From Bolinopsis microptera (lineage: Eukaryota > Ctenophora > Tentaculata > Lobata > Bolinopsidae): a stretch of DNA of 64,000 nucleotides. The translations under genes were made by a program, and so were the position numbers. The stretch is from the NCBI RefSeq assembly GCF_026151205.1, contig NC_087084.1:3132845-3196844 (forward strand), in the 5' to 3' direction. Shown piece by piece: positions 12,878 through 25,700 of this stretch. How positions within the stretch are numbered: position 1 is the stretch's first letter; each line of letters starts with the position of its first letter. The notes under the pieces are model-generated. The model made no database searches. It saw nothing but the letters and a program-made list of their open reading frames with translations, and was not told the origin of the DNA.

Positions 12878-14905
12878 TACAGTAGTTAGAACCACTGAAT
12901 GACATAAACAAATGTCGCACACTTGGACCTTTTTAAAAAAATCTTTTATTGAGGATCTGCAATCGATAACAAAATAAAAGCACTGCAACATTATTTAAGT
13001 TCAGTTCGCAAAGAATTAGCTAAACAAACAAACACAAACGATAAATAGTTCGCAGTAAAGAAAGGTACAACGATTGTAATTGTTACATCATAGATTAAGA
13101 TATCATGAATTATAAATAGAACAAGACAAATTGAAAGCAATATCCTCTTATTATATAGCGTAATCAATTTGACAAAGGATCTATAGAAAGTTATAATAAG
13201 ATTTATGTGACGTAACTCTATCTCTTCCTTTCACCAAACGACAAGATCTATTTCCAATAAAATATATTGAATCACTCAATCAGGTAAAATGTTGTTTAAA
13301 TCATGATTACATTTCGACAAATGTTTCAATATATAGTAGTAGCACTAGTAATAGTATGCACCATGGGCACGAACAAACGACCTTCATGTAACGTATTTTT
13401 TATAAGTATTTTCACATCCTCTAAGAGCAATTAGATTAGAAAAAGGCACTCCATCTCATTCTCAATGAAAAACGGAGCAATATAAAAAGTTTTCACTTTC
13501 AGCTGAGAGTTAAAGAAAGAAAAATTAGAAAGCAGTTCGTGGTACTGCTACGAGCCGTTAATTTTATACAAAGCTGAACTTGCAAAAATGGAAGTGAGAC
13601 TGTTATAAACTTTACCTCCTTACGTTTACGTTTATCTAGAACATGCTTACCTAAACTTTTGTTTGGAATGCATGATTTAAAGAATTTGTGGTCAAAGACA
13701 GGACCTTACCATAGATCTGACGTGATTCTCTGCTTTAAGGAACAAAGTAGGAAGCATAAAATTTAATGCATATTATGCATTGATTTAATCATTTTTACAA
13801 ATATTTTAAACGAGAGGAACCTTTCTTGAAAATTATTGCAGTGGACTAATATGTAGCCTTGCTATAAATGACAGTCTGTTAAAATTGTGATATCGCGTTT
13901 TAGTGGGTATAACTAAAAGACTGGATAACCTGGTACACGTGTCCATTGCCCACATTAATGGCCATAAATTATTTAAATTTATTTAAATAATAAGTTATTT
14001 AGTGTAGGAAAAATCACCTGAGTCACGAAACTCACACAAGTTAGGAATTGAAATATTTAAAATGAAATCAAAAACTTTGTGGTTTTTTCATAAATTATTC
14101 AAAGATGTGATTTAATTGCAACCACTTTTCCTATCATTGTCAGAAACTTTGGCACTTGGCAGCGAAAAAAGTCCATGGTGTTTAGAGAAAAAAATCATGA
14201 GCGTGACGGTGGAGAAGGGGGTGATTACAATTTACATATCCCTGTACTTAAATTTCAACCCCTTGCGGTGCAGCCGTGCTTACTTAATCAATAGCTCGAC
14301 CAAATTCTCGAACATTTAAAATTTTCTTTGATCATCTCCCCCTTTAATTTTACACTCAGCAGAGAATTAACAAGCATTTTTCTGAGCGCGGAAGAAAAGC
14401 TTCGTGGTGCATAGATTTTAACTTTTTATGGTATATTAGTATTACATAAAAGATGTTATTGAAAGAATTAGTAATAATCAAACTTTGTTCATATGTCAAG
14501 ACTCAAAACGCAAAATGTCAGAGAACAAATATAAATTTGACGAGTTTATCTGTTAATAAGCTTACATATTAAGCCCAAAATTTTCAAGCAAAGTTTCAAA
14601 GATACAATTACACACATGTTTAATATTGTTTAACTATAGTTGGTTAAGCTCGGGGCACGAGTAATTCCCATCTCATGGAAGGAACGGCTCATAGGGGTGT
14701 GCCTATCTGAACAATTGGTGTCCATTGTTAATGGACTGACCTGGCGCGAGCTACTTCGCAGAGTATAGCTGTGTTGATAGTTGTAAGTTTATAGTGGTTC
14801 GTCTTATAACGCCTAGACATTGGGCATACTCAGACTACGTGGACATCCTCGAGATTATACCCTCACAGCTCCAACACGATGTATAGATTCGGCCGGGGTA
14901 TTAGA
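12878..14905. other. No gene seen
   Basis: AT-rich sequence with no supported exon. A small segment at about 14700-14770 (CCATTGTTAATGGACTGACC followed by GCGAGCTACTTCGC) belongs to the GC-rich interspersed family seen at 24.8-25.5 and 62.1-62.6 kb. Confidence 0.45.
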
Positions 14906-14910
14906 GTATT

Positions 14911-16117
14911 TATAAATCAAGAGGCTTGCATATAATGAACATATTGACACGGGTGCAGAGTTGAGTCTGTACGGAACCTAGTAGTTTCAGATCCTTGTTT
15001 AACTTGCCGTACAGCAAGGTCATCCACTACTTTAGCCCGGCGAGGCACATAACTCCCTCTACAACTCCATGACAAATGTTTCATATATACTAGCCGAGTT
15101 CACAAGTTATATCCTTGTGTTTGAGAAGAGCTCGTTAGAACTGCTTCCTTTCCCTTCAGTATCCCACAGTCTCTCGAGTTTCGTAACTGCCAGAGAACTC
15201 TCTTAAACAATTACTAGACTCGGTGATTATAAATCAAGAGGCTTGCATATAATGAACATATTGACACGGGTGCAGAGTTGAGTCTGTACGGAACCTAGTA
15301 GTTTCAGATCCTTGTTTAACTTGCCGTACAGCAAGGTCATCCACTACTTTAGCCCGGCGAGGCACATAACTCCCTCTACAACTCCATGACAAATGTTTCA
15401 TATATACTAGCCGAGTTCACAAGTTATATCCTTGTGTTTGAGAAGAGCTCGTTAGAACTGCTTCCTTTCCCTTCAGTATCCCACAGTCTCTCGAGTTTCG
15501 TAACTGCCAGAGAACTCTCTTAAACAATTACTAGACTCGGTGATTATAAATCAAGAGGCTTGCATATAATGAACATATTGACACGGGTGCAGAGTTGAGT
15601 CTGTACGGAACCTAGTAGTTTCAGATCCTTGTTTAACTTGCCGTACAGCAAGGTCATCCACTACTTTAGCCCGGCGAGGCACATAACTCCCTCTACAACT
15701 CCATGACAAATGTTTCATATATACTAGCCGAGTTCACAAGTTATATCCTTGTGTTTGAGAAGAGCTCGTTAGAACTGCTTCCTTTCCCTTCAGTATCCCA
15801 CAGTCTCTCGAGTTTCGTAACTGCCAGAGAACTCTCTTAAACAATTACTAGACTCGGTGATTATAAATCAAGAGGCTTGCATATAATGAACATATTGACA
15901 CGGGTGCAGAGTTGAGTCTGTACGGAACCTAGTAGTTTCAGATCCTTGTTTAACTTGCCGTACAGCAAGGTCATCCACTACTTTAGCCCGGCGAGGCACA
16001 TAACTCCCTCTACAACTCCATGACAAATGTTTCATATATACTAGCCGAGTTCACAAGTTATATCCTTGTGTTTGAGAAGAGCTCGTTAGAACTGCTTCCT
16101 TTCCCTTCAGTATCCCA
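14911..16117. repeat. 317-bp tandem repeat, 3.8 copies
   Basis: Units start at 14911, 15228, 15545 and 15862, and the last is cut after about 256 bp at 16117. By eye the copies are identical. The unit has no open frame, no obvious tRNA- or 5S-like boxes and no terminal inverted repeats. Identity across copies implies very recent amplification, gene conversion or an assembly artefact. Confidence 0.95.
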
Positions 16118-17054
16118 GGTATAGCAGGTAGAGCCGGGTAATTAGATACAAGAGTAAGAGCCGCTGTCAAATTCCCGGAATTTGCTGGATACTTGTAATT
16201 GTATCATGTATGTAATTGTATGTATTACAATTTCGTGTGTATCTTAACACTATGGTGAAACTTGTACCAGTACTACGTCTGACGTCACCTCATTACAATC
16301 AAAACAAGTTCAATTATATTCTGTTGTTGTTCACTGGTACATGCTTATTGATAAGATTTGGAGCATGGAAGTCTTTAAATTTAAATAGGGATTCAAATTG
16401 TTTAAATTCACACTATAACTATCGAAGATTTGAGAAATTAATTGGCATTAATATTCCGGTAATGATTCAAATAAAGATCCAGAGATTTGGTATTCATTAT
16501 TTACCACTTTTAGAGAGAAAAAATGTCAGCCCGAGTTCAGCTATAGATCAAGGTAGATACTAAACTAAATTAAACATGATCTAAGGAAGACGTTCACAGA
16601 ACGCAGAACAAAACAAACAATAAAATTATTCATGATAAACAATGACAAAATACCGTGGGAGACATTTATTTTGTACGAGATTACGAGGATAGTGCAGGTC
16701 CGGAGAGGGATTTATATTTCTATATACACTTACCTGCATATTTCCCCGGCGAACTAGGAAGAAGATCTAGGAAGCAGGACTAGGAAGCAGTTAGTAATGG
16801 AGTTAGCAGGGATTTGTCTTGCAGCTCTTTCTCTTTCTTGAAGTTGTCGAGAGTGTACAAGGTCTCGTTCGTGTATTTTTAATTTTTATCTGCCAGTACT
16901 TCGGATTTATGGCGCATATTCTTTTATACTTTTTCGTAGCATTGATTTGCGTGGTATTTGACGGTATCTTAGAAATTTTAGTCGGTAATATTATGGGGGG
17001 TCTAATTTGGTCCTTTTCGGCCCGAAGAACCATATTTATAACAGTCCATATTTT

Positions 17055-17055
17055 T

Positions 17056-17087
<32 letters not shown>

Positions 17088-17088
17088 A
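17055..17088. repeat. Poly-C tract
   Basis: More than 25 consecutive C bases, close to GGGGGGTCTAATTTGG (about 16995) and CCCCCCGAGTCAAATTTT (about 17097). These look like worn ends of a poly-G-ended element of the kind found elsewhere in the window. Confidence 0.7.
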
Positions 17089-17512
17089 TAATTTAACCCC
17101 CCGAGTCAAATTTTACCGACTAAGATTATAGGGGCCAATTATTTCTGGCAACAATACATGAATTTGGATAAGAAAATGTAGTTACTTATATACCTTCATG
17201 AGTTTATTAATCCATCTGACTTAGAGTTAGTGCTACGGAAGGACGCGATCAATTATAGGGATATAAAAAACCATCGTAGGGACGGATAACCAGTCACCAG
17301 ACAAGAGAAAAAATTACGACATTGGAGTTGGACGACACAACGTAAATTTTACCACTGACACTATTGAAAAAAGGTCATTCAAATTTCAAACAATAAATAC
17401 AGATAACTTCAGCAATGGTCATTATCCACCTGTGAGGCTAACATTATTAAGTTTAATAAATAAGTGGGTCTCACTCCTCAATTTATATTGATCAAGGTTT
17501 ACCTATTAGCTT

Positions 17513-17868
17513 GGGGCCATCTGCTTAGGACGTCCGGCAAATAGGGAGAGGGTGGTTTTGGAATTTCGGACAAATCCGGACAGGGGGAGGGGGGGTGGTT
17601 TCTGAAAATCCGGACGTCCTGAAATTTTGGCAGAATTAAAGTCACGAAAAAGTCACATTTATCTCAACTCTTTGAATTTTATTTCAACTCTTTGAATTTT
17701 ATTAACAATGAATTTAAGTCGGTTTTATTTGTACTCTTAAAAGTAGCTGGAAATCCGGACGTCCGGGGGAAGGGGGTGGTTTTAAAAATTCGGACGCACC
17801 CGGACAGGGGGAGGTGGTGGTCTGAAAATCTGCGATTTTGGCGGACGTCCTAATTAGTAGATGGCCCC
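17513..17868. mobile_element. MITE of 356 bp with GGGGCCATCT ends
   Basis: Left end GGGGCCATCTGCTTAGGACG and right end CGTCCTAATTAGTAGATGGCCCC are imperfect inverted repeats. Subterminal GGACGTCCGG and GGGGGAGG motifs recur within. It has no coding capacity, and I could not settle a target duplication. Confidence 0.7.
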
Positions 17869-18414
17869 TTGATAATCTAGTATACGCCGATGTATACTTT
17901 TCCATTTTCTTTTGCGTCCAGAATGTTTAGTGTTTTCCTTGTTATTCGTCCAAATGATGGTATTAGTATTGAAGTTTAACTTACAAAATGGTAGTTTGAC
18001 TTCCCATACGCACACCTGATGTAGCACATTGAACACCGGTCCTAAATATTCTTTCTTACGCTCCACAGTCGTTAGATTCAATTACATTTACAGGCTTTGT
18101 TACAGGCTTCGTTCCGGGCCTGTCATTCACATTCATTATATTGTCTGTCAGTACTAGTAACTAGTAATATGTACTGCATGAGCACATTCCTCTTTAACGA
18201 TGACTTATAACTTACTTACCTGTAATTTTACTGCAACTTCAGTTCCTGACAATCACTGATAGTATCCCTCCCCTAGCAACGAAACATTTATTCTTACGAA
18301 ACACTCGATATATTTGAAAATTGATCCCTGTGTTAGCGTCACCCATTGATCTAGTTAGCTGGTGTAACTAAAATATGAGTGTGATTGTGTGACCTCACCT
18401 CCCTTTGTTCAAAT

Positions 18415-18420
<6 letters not shown>

Positions 18421-18450
<30 letters not shown>
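18421..18450. repeat. (CT)n microsatellite
   Basis: About 15 CT dinucleotides in a row. Confidence 0.95.
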
Positions 18451-18452
<2 letters not shown>

Positions 18453-19197
18453 GCCCGGGACTCAAACAATTACTAGTGTGTGCGTGTTTTGAAGTAGTTG
18501 CTCTGAGAGTGTCATATCATAGCTTGGTGATGTGTCGAGCATGCGTGTTTCCAAGATGAAGTATAGGTTTCAGGACAGTAACACGCACGAGTAACCCTCA
18601 CAGTGATCAGGGTAAATTGTTCAGGAATGTAACTCAGTAAGCTAGAGAGAGTGAGTTAGCACCTGGTGGTGATCTCATCACGTGACAGCTGGAGAGGGGC
18701 CAGCTGGAGCTCACTTCAGTTCTTATACATCGCGTTATGTTTCAGCTCCGGAATGTTTTAATGTAGATCCAAGGGATTTAATTATACTCTTTGGTTCCCT
18801 TTGTTTGCCTTTCAGTGTAGCCTAGAGACAGAGCAAGTATGATCACATAATGTTTAATCGTTTACCTTACAAACTATGCTGGATCATTCTATTCCATCCA
18901 TTATGTCATTCGACCCCTATTATATCGTATGACATGCTGTGCACAGCTCTGTGATTATGATTACATTAGAGTACCCCTCAGTTGTCCGTCTTGTGTCCTA
19001 TAATAGGCACACCTTACGAACTGTTCAACACTTGTATTGCTGGATTTGTTTGTAGCTTCAGAATGAAGTTTGGTTTTATATTTGTGGCTGCCCATTATTA
19101 GCTCACGGAGCCCGAATCTAACATCTAATAGCATAATCACCGTAAGTTTCAATATAAACCTGCCGATTTGGCGTTTTCTACTACCTCGTCGCATGAT

Positions 19198-19282
19198 GTT
19201 ATGTTACCCGGTGATCAGGTGATGTTGCCCGGTGATGTTACCCGGTGATGTTGCCCGGTGATGTTACCTGGTGATGTTACCT
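19198..19282. repeat. Tandem repeat, GGTGATGTTACCC
   Basis: Five to six imperfect copies of a 13- to 14-base unit alternating TTACCCGG and TTGCCCGG. Confidence 0.85.
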
Positions 19283-19350
19283 AGCCAACCAGAACCCATC
19301 ACATGAGTAATGTGCAGAGCAGCCTTTGTGTGTACTTAATACTACTACTC

Positions 19351-19352
<2 letters not shown>

Positions 19353-19426
<74 letters not shown>

Positions 19427-19430
19427 GAGC
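19353..19430. repeat. (GA)n microsatellite
   Basis: About 35 GA dinucleotides with one TA interruption. Confidence 0.95.
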
Positions 19431-19544
19431 GAGTGTGTGTAATAACTCTATAACTCTATCATATGATCGTGCGTGCTAGCTGGAGCTCTGTGTTTAGCTT
19501 CAACTATTTGATGTGAGGTAAAACTGTAAGCACTAAACATACCA

Positions 19545-20374
19545 TGTAGGGGAAGCTGGGGTTAAATGAAACACCAGGGTCAAATGAAACACGGCTATAT
19601 CTCTAGTACTATTAACTTGTCATGGCTTAAAACAGGCGGGATCGACTTCTATTGAATTATCTATTACATATACCTTTCCTAGAATATATGAGAAAAGTTG
19701 ATTATAGAGTTACAATCTACTTCCTCTCCACTTCATCTTTCCCTAGAATGTTGCGCTTAACATTTGTTGCCTCTGTGCTTGAACCAATTACATTTACCGA
19801 ATGTTTCTTGATTTAATCTTCAACATTAGTGATCGTATTTAAGTATTCTAGTGGTTTTTAAGCATAGGAACATACAATCAACATGCTGTATTGAAAAACT
19901 CTCACCATATACGATTTGGTCAAATGAAACAGTACCCCTTAGGGTCAAATGAAACATCTAATTAAATAAACAATTATTGAATTTTAATGAATGAAGTGTT
20001 TAGAACGTTCTTAAGAGCTTGTGTACCCAATATGAGTATATCCCAATGTATGGTATTGATGTTGCATCCAAAAGTTTGTACCCGTTTCATTTGACCCCTA
20101 CTTCCCCTACAGTTCTCAACCTGTAGGGGAAGTCATTTGACCCTGAGGAGGCCTGTTTCATTTGACCCTGGTAATTTGAAATGCAGTAATTCTTAGGGTC
20201 AAATGAAACATCTAATTAAATAAACAATTATTGAATTTTAATGAATGAAGTGGGTTGATAGTGTTTAGAACGTTCTTAAGAGCTTGTGTACCCAATATGA
20301 GTATATCCCAATGTATGGTATTGATGTTGCATCCAAAAGTTTGTACCCGTTTCATTTGACCCCTACTTCCCCTA
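19545..20374. mobile_element. MITE with TAGGGGAAG ends and an internal duplication
   Basis: It starts TAGGGGAAGCTGGGGTTAAA and ends CCCCTACTTCCCCTA. GGGTCAAATGAAAC and its complement are repeated many times near both ends. A second set of ends meets at about 20096-20130, and 19936-20110 is repeated as 20196-20374. This suggests a tandem duplication or an insertion of one copy beside another. No target duplication was found. Confidence 0.75.
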
Positions 20375-21025
20375 GTATGTACATGTTCAGAAGGCAGCTA
20401 GTGGGCCTGAATGTGGACTAGAGACTTTATCTCCATTTTAATTGTCTGATGTAATTGTCTGATGTAATTGTCTGATGTAATTGGTCCACTTTACGGTTTG
20501 TGACGAGTGTTCGCGACACACATTCCAAGGAGGGTTATAGAAGTTCTTTATTCATTGATAATGTTCTAGTGCACAATGTCTGTGCACTATCACTGTGAAC
20601 TATTGTGCACATCACTGTCATTGTGTTTAGTGTTTTGGAAGCAAGCCATATAAGGATTATAAGGGTAGTCGTACACAATTGTAAAGCTTTTGACACTGCA
20701 CATCGGTATGTTTTGTTTCTTGCTCGCTTTGTTGCAGCTTCCTTTCCTCTCTTTTTGATTGCAAAACCTGTTGTTTCGATTACGGAACTTGTTGAAAATG
20801 ACAGAAATTTTATGATGCTCAGTTGTCCTGCTTGAATTTGAGTTGGTATTTCAAATATTCTGATACCATACGGTGCACTGGCTTTAAGGTAATACTCAGA
20901 AATTTCGTGCATAATAGATGAATTTGAATTCATATCTTCATTTCATTTGGTTTACTTATTACGATTGAACGAGGTGGTTACTGTTTTCTTCTTAGAAGAT
21001 TATTCTGGCCGCAAATAACACCGAT

Positions 21026-21365
21026 TGCAGCCTGCAGGCCGACATATTATCGGCTAGGTGCAGCCTGCAGGCCGACATATTATCGGCTAGGTGCAGCCTG
21101 CAGGCCGACATATTATCGGCTAGGTGGAGATTGCAGCCTACAGGCCGGCATATTATCGGCTAGGTGCAGCCTGCAGGCCGGCATATTATCGGCTAGGTGC
21201 AGCCTGCAGGCCGGCATATTATCGGCTAGGTGCAGCCTGCAGGCCGACATATTATCGGCTAGGTGCAGCCTGCAGGCCGTTATATTATCGGCTAGGTGCA
21301 GCCTGCAGGCCGGCATATTATCGGCTAGGTGCAGCCTGCAGGCCGGCATATTATCGGCTAGGTGG
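21026..21365. repeat. 33-bp minisatellite, GCAGCCTGCAGGCCGACATA...
   Basis: About ten copies of a 33-base unit ending TTATCGGCTAGGT. Because 33 is a multiple of three, both strands stay open. The plus strand would encode an 11-residue repeat containing AACRPAYYRLG. I treat this as minisatellite and not gene: there is no splice context and both strands are equally open. Confidence 0.9.
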
Positions 21366-22721
21366 AGGAGAGTCACGAAAATGTTGGTTAGCTGAGTTTC
21401 TTCTAATAAGCGAGTCAGGCGGCATTCCATACACAGAAATGTTTGGAGACAGTAATTTCATCAGATCATTTTTCCTTGATCGCATGATACTGAGACCATT
21501 GTATTGCATCCTCATTCCCCTGTGATCATTTCTGTGGTCATATTATGACGTATTCGGGATCAGTAATCCAACGACTAATCACATGACTCAATATGACTAT
21601 GACGCAGCATAATTTAACCTTCATTTTCAGTTTGTAGCATTATAATTTTCCATAGTAACGCATCTTTCGTCACATAATTGAACAGATTACTTAATTTGCT
21701 GTAGATAATGCCTGAAAACAATTTTACTTTTAGGGAATGAAATACCAGAAACTATTGATTTGCCAGAATCTATTGAATTGCGAACACCGCACGCAATTTC
21801 CACAACGCCTTGAAATTCCATTTATGGTCCATTATTAAGTCTCCTGGATCAAACACATCACGTAACACCAACACTCAGACCCTATAGAATTTGAAACACG
21901 TTTATCGGTGTAGGTCGTGTTATTTACAAGTCTCGAGTTACATTGCACAGGTGGACGCTATGTCGTGTTGTGGGAGATCGTTTTTCTGGAGCTTTTAAGG
22001 TTTCCGCTTTCCATCATGTGCGTTTTCGAATGAACATACTTGTCATTTCATTGGATTTCACGTGCTAGTTTGATATGTTTCAGTTCCCATTATACATAGT
22101 TGCTTCATATCCTTACATCCAATATACTTCATCCTTCTAGAACCTTCGCATGCACGTTCCTGTCATTAAACTCTAATTGTAGCGATAAGAAATTAAAACT
22201 TTCTACTTTCCCTTATAACTTTAGTCAGTAAACACTTTTACTGGATCTTTTTAGTGTCGAGGTTGACTTGCAACTATAACTACTAGTCTCATTCTTGTCG
22301 AATAGAAACTGTTTCAATTTCATTTGTCAGCGTTGTATATACTATATACTTAATTTCCTTTTTGCGTTTCTGCTTGCCCCAAATTAATTTTTGCCCATCA
22401 TTTTAAATTTTGCATGCTAGATTTTTGTATGTAGCTCTGTATGTACCAGTACGATGTATTTAGCTGTCTACGTGCTTTGTTGTCTAATTTATCATGTACA
22501 TTAGTACAAGTGTACTTTTATTGTTTGATCTTCTATTACTGTCCCTGAATTTTACTTGTTCGATAAAAAGTTGCCCTAGGGGGGACTTTATCGTACTGAA
22601 CGTTTGATTTTATTTTTTTGATAACTTATCTTCTTTAAAGTTAATACTAATAGAAATCAGCGCAGTTTTCTAAACATTTAAAAATATTATGATCAAATTT
22701 AAAGTTCAGCAAGGAAACAAA

Positions 22722-22823
22722 ATGAACAAAGGAGATGTCGTTTGCGGTGTGATAGTCGGGGTGATTGGAATCCTTATCTTGGTTCTTGTCTATTTCTTCT
22801 TGGAAATATTTGGATACCTGTGA
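22722..22823 (+). CDS. Candidate 33-residue transmembrane micropeptide
   Basis: ATG with A at -3 (AACAAAATGA) opens a 33-codon frame ending in TGA. It starts MNKGDVVCG and continues as one uninterrupted stretch of Val, Ile, Leu and Phe of about 20 residues, then LEIFGYL. The composition is that of a single-pass membrane peptide with a short charged N-terminus, similar in size to known muscle or ER micropeptides, but no family signature is recognisable. It stands alone in an otherwise empty region, and no promoter or polyadenylation signal is evident. It could equally be a chance frame or an exon of an unseen transcript. Confidence 0.3.
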   Translation: MNKGDVVCGVIVGVIGILILVLVYFFLEIFGYL

Positions 22824-24539
22824 AGAGATAACGTTACTCTAGGAAGATGAGCGACGGGACCATCATGTGGAAATGGGGATCAATAGAATAAAAAAGAGAC
22901 TGAATAAAATCAGATGTTTTGATAGACTGCAGGCCTTGCTGAAATCACATCAATCAATAGGGTTCAGATAACGTTGAGATCCGGCGTACCTATTTATTTA
23001 GTCTATTAGAAGTGAAGACTTGCTGGACAAGAATCATCAGTCAGTGAGGGACGAGGATGCAATCCCTGCCCGTTGACCCATTAAAGTGTTTTTCTTTTCT
23101 GAAGAAGCTCCTGAATGAAGTGCGGAGCTCGAAGCATTTCTATATCGATCGTGGCTTCATAAGAATGAATTGAGAGCTTCTATGAAATTGAAAATTAACA
23201 ATAACTTCATGAAACTCCCGCGATTTGATCGCTTTAAAAAGTATGTTTATCGTTGCGTGTCACCGTCCCTTCAATAATTACATAAACTATCTGTACAGTT
23301 CTGTAACAGCTACAGTTGCATGGTTTTTACTTTTATTATAATTCATTATATTTTTACATCTGAATATATCATAGACCAATTTGTCGTTTTGAGCCTAAAT
23401 AAATAAGCATTTTTATAACCATGATACCAGTTAATTCGGCGAATCTCTATTCTCGTTATTTTAACTATACGTTGGTCCCCTTAAACTCAATCGATTTTTA
23501 ATTTTTAAGCAACATGAACACGCATGCTGATTGGCCAAACATAATATAATTTTGAGCAAATTTGATTTTAATAGTTATTTTCATATCAATATCATTGCAT
23601 GATTTATCTGAAATATTTCGGTTTTAAAGTTAAGTCAACGTCTGAAAGTATATACTGTACCACCTTTTATAAAGTGGTGAAGTGGAATTTTTATGCAAAG
23701 TAATGACTAATATAACAATATTTCGACCATTTTTAATCACATTACAGTCGTTTAACTTAACATATACGATATATTTGTATAACTACTATAAGATAAAATT
23801 GTAAACACAAAATAGTTATTCTCATTTGTGCATAGCAGTATCAAGTTTACTGGGCGGCGCTCAGCCTGTCATTCCACCGAATCTCTATTATATACAGGGT
23901 TACTGGACCGCGCTCAGCCTGTCATTCCGCCTAATCTCTATGTTAATGAACATAATAGCCTGGGGTCCCCAGGTAAATTCAGGGGGGCCAAACTAAAAGT
24001 CAGTGTGCAAACGTTGGGTCTTATATTATACGGATACCTCCGCTACTGCTAGGGCGGGTCACCATAACCATTTGCAATAGTTGTTCAAATAATATTAATT
24101 AGAGATCATATCTTAATCTTATTAATTGCTCTATATAATAGGGTCAGGAACAAGTACAACAAAAAATGGTTAACTATACGGTGTCGGATAATACGCACAT
24201 TTTTTAATTATAACGTTTTTTATAGTTAAACAGGTAAAATAGGGAAAATCACCCTTTTTCACAAAATAGCGCCATTTCTGCATTTTGTGCTTTGAGACTT
24301 TCTACTCGAAAATAAATGTGATAATGGCATTTCGTTTAAACATCTTTTGAATTAGAATCACGAGCTGTTGCATCATGTTGCAGCGAAGAAGAACAAAAAT
24401 GACTTTGAGTGTGCTGATATAATAATTGTCAGATTAATTTTGATGCTAAATTATTACCAAATTTGGGGGGGGGGGGTTTGGGAGTGTTAATCGACTTGCC
24501 ATAATGGCTGTCCAAGAGGACTATAATCACTATTAATCT

Positions 24540-25700
24540 TGATTGACGGTGTCAACCCATCGAGATCATTGCTTTGCGAAGCAGCGCAACGATCGACGAT
24601 GCGAAGCAAGAATGCTTGTTTGCGCGGCGCGTCGAAGCAGCGAAGTCCTCCAACTATTAATCATATATTATTATTGGCTATTGCCAAGCACCAAGACAGA
24701 AAATGGTGGTAATTATAGCTGGCAGAGTCCCGTGCAGTTGCGGGAGCTCTTGAAGAGTGAGAATGGGATCATACTTGACCATTTCACCTAACCATGTGCT
24801 TTCGCGCCACTTCGGGCGCGCGCTACTGCAAGCGCAAGGGCTCTGGATAGAGCAAATTGACCATTGTTAATGGTTTGGCCCGGCGCGCGCTACTTCGTAG
24901 CACACTAGCACTTGCCGTTCACCTAACCATGTGCTTTCGCGCCACTTCGGGCGCGCTTGTTTCACAAGCCGTGAGGCGGGCGCGCGCTACTGCAAGCGCA
25001 AGAGCTATGGATAGAGCAACACTTGCCGTCATTTCGAGAAGAAAGCGGCGCGCGCTACTTCGAAGAAATTTAGAGTTAGACGAGTAACATCCGTCAAGAT
25101 TATACTAATATATAATTGTTGCTCTGTATGCTGTGTTTAATATTTAAAAGTTGTTTCTCTGTTGTAGTGTTGTAGTGAAGCGTAATGTGTTACTGGGCCG
25201 CGCGCCGTGCACTCAATTATGCTTCTCGCAACCTCGCTAGATCGGCGACATGCGCTACTGGCACTGCCATTGGACCTTGCCGAGCTGCGATGAATTGACA
25301 TCGTCAATTAATTGCTTTGCAAATGGCATATTGTATTTATTTGTTCATTGTTCAAGGATTCCGTCGCCAAAATTTGAAAATCAAGTTGTCCATTGTTAAG
25401 GGACTAGCCCGGCGCGCGCTATTTTGTAGCACTTGCCTCAAGCCAAGTGCTAACATTTCGAGGAAAAACGGCGCGCGCTACTTCGAGGAAATTTAGACGA
25501 GTAACATCCGTCAAAAACACATGGCTACGTGAAGGTAAACACCAGACGTGTTATTTAAATTAGTACATCAACTGCTTTGCATGACTTTATAGGAATATTT
25601 ATAAATATAATAAACAACATAGTATTAGAGGACTGCGCCGCGCAGACTAGCATTCTTGCTTTCGACGAGATGGTTGCAAAGCAACGATCTGGAAGGGTTG
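24540..25700. repeat. GC-rich interspersed repeat cluster with GAA/TTC-triloop hairpins
   Basis: Blocks such as CCATTGTTAATGG, CGGCGCGCGCTACTTCG, CACTTGCCGTTCACCTAACC and GACGAGTAACATCCGTCAA recur several times. GCTAC-TTC-GTAGC at 24889-24901 is a perfect hairpin. The same vocabulary returns, partly inverted, at 61.8-62.7 kb. Reading frames across it are short and Ala/Arg-rich, as GC-rich repeats give by chance. Confidence 0.75.

Noticed and set aside
16216-16563. 115-codon plus-strand frame
   Set aside because: AT-rich codon use, no domain and no splice partners.
20535-20933. 132-codon minus-strand frame
   Set aside because: No recognisable motif, no neighbouring exons in phase and biased composition. 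It may be a chance frame, so it is not annotated.
21113-21525. 11-residue repeat protein on either strand
   Set aside because: Product of the 33-bp minisatellite, with no splice or promoter context.
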